A stretch of 26,192 nucleotides of DNA. Source: UBA6901 sp964355495. GTDB lineage: Bacteria > Pseudomonadota > Gammaproteobacteria > Acidiferrobacterales > UBA6901. Positions 23,501 through 26,192 of this stretch are shown in pieces. The stretch spans positions 1 to 26,192 of the forward strand of contig CAYHES010000014.1 in assembly GCA_964355495.1 (NCBI GenBank), read 5' to 3'. Below the pieces are notes generated by a model. The model was not told the DNA's origin. It was given only the letters and a program-made list of their open reading frames with translations, and ran no database searches. The translations under genes and the position numbers were made by a program. Numbering within the stretch: the first letter of the stretch is position 1; each line of letters begins with the position of its first letter.

Positions 23501-26119
23501 CTGGTGACCCAGGACGAGACCCACTACAACAGCGAACTGAGCGTGGACGGCCGGCTGGCGTTTTACACCAACGGCAAGTTCGGCGACGGTTGGGGCCTGA
23601 CGGCGAGCGCCGATACCCTCGAAGGTCCGGCCGAAGGCCTGTTCAGCAATTTCATGGACAAGTCGCCGGGCGCGCTGTTCCGGCGCATCGACCCGGACTA
23701 TTACTACCCGACCTACGGCGACGACGGCACCATCGAAGAGGGCGCGCCGACGCTCGGCAAGTTCTACCTGAAGCTGAAAAAGGACGAGAGCTACGGGCTG
23801 TGGGGCAATTTCAAGATCGGCTACAACGATAATGACCTGGCGCATGTCGATCGCGGCCTGTACGGCGTCAACCTGCATTACCAGACGCTGGCCACCACCC
23901 GTTTCGGCGAGAAGCGCTTCGTGCTGGACAGTTTCGCCGCCGAGCCGGGCACGATTGCCGGACGCGATGAATTCCTCGGCACCGGCGGATCGCTGTATTA
24001 CCTGCGCCACCAAGACATCCTGACCGGCTCCGAGCGCGTGCGCATCGAAGTGCGCGACAAGGACTCCGGCATCGTGGTCGGCGTCAAGAACCTCACGCCG
24101 GCGCTGGATTACAGCATCGACAGTATCCAGGGACGGATACTGCTCACCCAGCCGCTCGCGGCGGTGGCCACGGACGACCTGCTGGTGGTCAGTGGCACGG
24201 CCGCCGGAAATCTGGCCTACCTGGTGGTGCGCTACGAATACTCGCCGGGGTTCACCGACATCGGTGCGGTGGCGGTCGGTGGCCGGACTCATGTCTGGGT
24301 GAATGATTACCTGAAACTTGGTGTCACCACCGACAGCAATCAGGTGGCGGATGAACGAAGCACGCTGCAGGCCACTGACATCACCCTGCGCAAGAGCGCC
24401 GGATCATGGATCAAGATCGCCTCTGCCCGCAGCGAAGGTCCGGGCCAGACGACACTGACATCCAATGACGGTGGCTACAACTTCAATACGCTCAGCCAGC
24501 CTGCCGGCACCAACCTCGTTGCCGGGGCCAGCCGGATAGACACCAGCCTGGCCTTTAGTGACGTGGTGAACGGGGCCACTGGCCATCTGACGTTGTACAA
24601 CCAGAATCTCGACGCCGGCTATTCAGCGCCCGGGATAATCGCCCTGACCGACACCCAGCAGTTGGGCGGTACGCTGCGAACCCCGATTACCGGCCGGTTG
24701 AGTCTGAATACCAAGGTCGACAAGACCGTTCGCGAACAGGGCCTCAGCACCAGCGCCACCGAGGTGGATGTCGGCTATCAGTTGAGCGATCACTGGCTGC
24801 TGAGTACCGGCGCGCGCAGTGACAGCCGTGAAGACACCTCGCCGATCGTGCCGCTGACCCAGGTGCAGGGCGACCGGACCGACGCCGTGGTGCGTGCGAC
24901 CTACGACTCTAAAGGCCGCTGGCTTGCCTATGGCTATGTGCAGGACACGCTGGCGATCTCCGGCAACCGCGAGGAAAACAACCGGGTGGGATCGGGCGGA
25001 TCGTACCGGTTCACCGACCGCTTCAAGGTCAACGGCGAAGTATCGGGCGGGGATCTGGGCGGCGCCGGCCGGCTCGGGACCGAATACCTGTATTCCGATC
25101 GCACCAGTCTATATATGTCCTATATGTTGGGCAGCGAGTCCGCCGACAACGGCCTGCGCTCCCGGAAGGGCAACATGGTGTCCGGCGCCAGAACCCGCTA
25201 CTCGGACAGCGTCAGCGTTTTTCTCGAGGAAAAGTACACCCACGGCGACGTGCCGACCGGCCTGACACATTCGACCGGCGTCGATCTCGCACCCAACGAT
25301 CGCTGGAATTTCGGCACCCACTTCGACGCCGGCACGCTGCATGACCCCAATACCGGCGCCGCCATGGAGCGTCGCGGCATGGGCCTGCGGGTCGGCTACG
25401 GCTTCGAGGCCATCAAGCTGTCCAGTGCCGTGGAGTACCGGGTGGACGGCACCCAGAACACCGATCTCTCGGTTTCGGAGCGCGAAACCTGGTTGTTCAA
25501 GAACGGCCTGAAGTACCAGATTAACCCGGAGTGGCGCTTCGTCGGTAAGCTGAATTATGCCAACAGCACCAGCTCACTGGGCACGCAGTACGATGGGCGT
25601 TACATCGAGGCCGTCACGGGTTACGGCTACCGGCCGGTCAGCCATGACCGCCTGAATACGCTGTTCAAGTACACCTATTTCTACAATCTGCCGAGCACCG
25701 ACCAGGTGACCGGCGCCAGCACCCCCGCAACCTATATCCAGAAGAGCCATGTTGTTTCTCTCGACGCGGTCTACGACCTGACCCGCGACTGGACGCTCGG
25801 CGCCAAGTACGCCTACCGCCTGGGGCAGGTGAGCCTGGACCGCGTGAACCCGGTATTCTTCGACAGCCGCGCGCAACTCTATGTGGTCCGCGCCGACTGG
25901 CAGTTCATTCGCCACTGGGACGCCATGGTCGAGGCACGTCTGCTCGACCTGCCCGATGCCGGCGACCGGCGCAGCGGCTTCCTGACCGGCGTCTACCGGC
26001 ATCTCAACGATCACATCAAGGTCGGCATCGGCTATAACTTCACCGATTTCTCCGACGACCTGACCAACCTGGGTTACACCAGCCACGGCCTGTTTATCAA
26101 CGCCATCGGCAAGATCTGA
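20591..26119 (+). CDS. triple OmpA-like domain protein with C-terminal outer-membrane beta-barrel; repeats inserted in its signal peptide
   Basis: As drawn, 1842 aa. The ATG at 20591 overlaps the TGA of the giant gene. Residues 3-147 are translated repeat DNA (two tandem elements, 435 bp, no stop, in frame). Then come the original signal peptide (LRPLRRCPLFAARTIRAACL and on to STALRA), three OmpA-like domains (about 240-355, 400-518 and 550-667), Ig-like segments (about 690-940), and from about 975 a stretch of alternating strands ending in LFINAIGKI, typical of a large outer-membrane barrel. No TonB-dependent plug domain is seen. Domains 1 and 2 keep the HTDN/FTDN and NRRVEVE motifs used to bind peptidoglycan; domain 3 has YTSN and ASRVEVE. 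Without the repeats the protein would be 1697 aa with a normal signal peptide. Whether it is exported today, or starts internally (TTG 21044 or ATG 20867), is open. It probably anchors the giant protein and links it to peptidoglycan and the motor. Confidence 0.82.
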   Translation: MTSTPSNKFFRMFQCAKQNEESLLPPGEGHASRDGGGRPRRKQAVEDEGIINGKLHDPLTPTLSLREREPSGKYPEKLICRSTSTPSNKFFRMFQCAKQNEESLLPPGEGQDEGIINGKLHDPLAPTLSLREREPSGEYPEKLVCRTSLRPLRRCPLFAARTIRAACLLLACLVSTALRAEETRSAVSAATVEQHVGADAPRTQWLGSEGADTKTGDILEVRKLPARDVKTVKLQNVVPPIRFGSGEASIPQDYLARLRDVLRRMQDRSNVRLHFVGHTDNVALQGALRQAYGDNQALSRERAGTVAEYFQKGLSLPAESISYEGMGESRPVASNATEAGRAQNRRVEVEVWYDEVGEKLVEKEVVIAGETNRVKVCRMETVCKLRYKEGHAKRARIRNLIAPLHIDDETTGIPAEFHQKIRQALADLAAKQNVSVKFIGFTDNAPLSGREERIYGSHLGLSKARARRAALAVQDALKLPAAVVVVDGKGAAYPIASNDSDRGRALNRRVEVEFWHDDALQELSNEPRLCPEAAGAETVTRVYVPPSGAIRPILFEAGKPVIEPGYADRLRNALADVRDKTNARLRFIGYTSNERLDRRTAMVYGDDIGLSAARARRAMTAVKTELGLKDAQAEFEGRGYVQSADVVNTGFVETGASRVEVEVVYDELAALDDNDSLEITRLTREVEPKDPLALNVMRITVDGKPLDDPGKSVADIQRCTDVALQQASIRFKFDNLNLKPRLNVTAWPNSIRYRDDPDSEIPDNLVRFRMYSNYVAVIVKSEIRIFDAQQSARDIPLAAVPVIKDGEAEWLADFAGIVAPSRELKYVLRVYDRDGRFDETTPQSLWLIDATGSVAGIDADRELLVGYGENHLGTDNIPKRGGTIQVTGSSIPPEHTVWVAGRSVPLSGDGRFVVEEILPSGLHSVEVAVLDKSGNGQLYLRDLDLKKNDWFYVGIADLTLARDQTSGPARLVTQDETHYNSELSVDGRLAFYTNGKFGDGWGLTASADTLEGPAEGLFSNFMDKSPGALFRRIDPDYYYPTYGDDGTIEEGAPTLGKFYLKLKKDESYGLWGNFKIGYNDNDLAHVDRGLYGVNLHYQTLATTRFGEKRFVLDSFAAEPGTIAGRDEFLGTGGSLYYLRHQDILTGSERVRIEVRDKDSGIVVGVKNLTPALDYSIDSIQGRILLTQPLAAVATDDLLVVSGTAAGNLAYLVVRYEYSPGFTDIGAVAVGGRTHVWVNDYLKLGVTTDSNQVADERSTLQATDITLRKSAGSWIKIASARSEGPGQTTLTSNDGGYNFNTLSQPAGTNLVAGASRIDTSLAFSDVVNGATGHLTLYNQNLDAGYSAPGIIALTDTQQLGGTLRTPITGRLSLNTKVDKTVREQGLSTSATEVDVGYQLSDHWLLSTGARSDSREDTSPIVPLTQVQGDRTDAVVRATYDSKGRWLAYGYVQDTLAISGNREENNRVGSGGSYRFTDRFKVNGEVSGGDLGGAGRLGTEYLYSDRTSLYMSYMLGSESADNGLRSRKGNMVSGARTRYSDSVSVFLEEKYTHGDVPTGLTHSTGVDLAPNDRWNFGTHFDAGTLHDPNTGAAMERRGMGLRVGYGFEAIKLSSAVEYRVDGTQNTDLSVSERETWLFKNGLKYQINPEWRFVGKLNYANSTSSLGTQYDGRYIEAVTGYGYRPVSHDRLNTLFKYTYFYNLPSTDQVTGASTPATYIQKSHVVSLDAVYDLTRDWTLGAKYAYRLGQVSLDRVNPVFFDSRAQLYVVRADWQFIRHWDAMVEARLLDLPDAGDRRSGFLTGVYRHLNDHIKVGIGYNFTDFSDDLTNLGYTSHGLFINAIGKI
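20595..20841 (+). repeat. palindromic repeat element, copy 1, with CTAG at both ends
   Basis: The element starts right after the TGA of the giant gene and lies inside the start of the next gene. Its ends are inverted repeats matching at 24 of 28 positions, with the identical core CAAATAAGTTTTTCCG. CTAG flanks both ends, consistent with insertion at CTAG with TA duplication, as known for IS630-type elements, or at YTAR. Two inner hairpins (CCTTCTCCC/GGGAGAAGG type) are present. The period to copy 2 is 243 bp (81 codons). No transposase lies in the window, so it looks like a MITE-type element. Confidence 0.85.
20680..20727 (+). repeat. 48-bp palindromic insert nested in copy 1
   Basis: Present in copy 1, absent from copies 2 and 3. 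It is made of two hairpins: GCCTCCA-GGGA-TGGAGGC (20681-20698) and GACCGC...GCGGTC (20703-20725). 48 bp is 16 codons, so the frame of the barrel gene is kept. Confidence 0.75.
20838..21033 (+). repeat. palindromic repeat element, copy 2
   Basis: Tandem to copy 1 and sharing its CTAG. 192 bp (64 codons) plus the final CTAG. Nearly identical to copy 1 except for lacking the 48-bp insert and a GTA at the right end. CTAG at 21030-21033 is followed by the signal-peptide sequence of the barrel gene. Confidence 0.85.
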
Positions 26120-26192
26120 TCGGCTACGCGATGTGCCAGTGTAGTGTTGCACTCTTGAAGGAACATTGCTTGTTCGTCATGTAGGTCGGCCT

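Noticed and set aside
22600..26119. TonB-dependent receptor
   Set aside because: There is a barrel-like C-terminus but no TonB box or plug domain, and three OmpA-like domains precede it.

Overview
This looks like a draft-assembly fragment from a GC-rich Gram-negative bacterium. It has many signal peptides, lipoproteins and outer-membrane proteins, and contains a 100-N gap. The gene set and the style of its palindromic repeats suggest an uncultured gammaproteobacterium; this is inference, since there is no rRNA or phylogenetic marker in the window.

Layout. 1-238 shows no convincing gene. 239-598 (minus) encodes a small DUF2784 membrane protein. From 11126 down to 780, nine genes run on the minus strand as one apparent operon, several overlapping by ATGA or only a few bases apart: a 176-aa exported protein, a TPR/coiled-coil periplasmic protein, a 1013-aa TPR lipoprotein, a 211-aa TPR lipoprotein, a 99-aa exported protein, an ExbB/TolQ channel, two ExbD/TolR proteins and a TonB-like protein with an AgmX/PglI-type C-terminus. 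A 300-bp divergent promoter region (11127-11426) separates this operon from two very large plus-strand genes: a ~3055-aa surface-type protein built of about fifteen DUF11-like modules, and an ~1842-aa protein with three OmpA-like domains followed by an outer-membrane beta-barrel.

Interpretation. The minus operon resembles the core of the Myxococcus Agl-Glt machinery: a proton-driven ExbBD-type motor, a TonB-like force transducer and periplasmic TPR proteins. The divergent genes would supply a peptidoglycan-gripping barrel and a very long filament-like protein. Together they look like a motor-driven trans-envelope machine acting on a giant surface or periplasmic protein. Its function (gliding, retractable adhesion or export) cannot be told from sequence.

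Most unusual. Two unrelated palindromic repeat families have each inserted as tandem pairs between the ATG and the hydrophobic core of a signal peptide, in the OmpA-barrel gene and in the TPR/coiled-coil gene. Every unit is a multiple of three (243, 192 and 138 bp, with a nested 48-bp insert) and free of stops. Removing the repeats in silico restores a textbook signal peptide in both genes. The assembly gap lies inside one of these repeats and is consistent with a collapsed tandem array.
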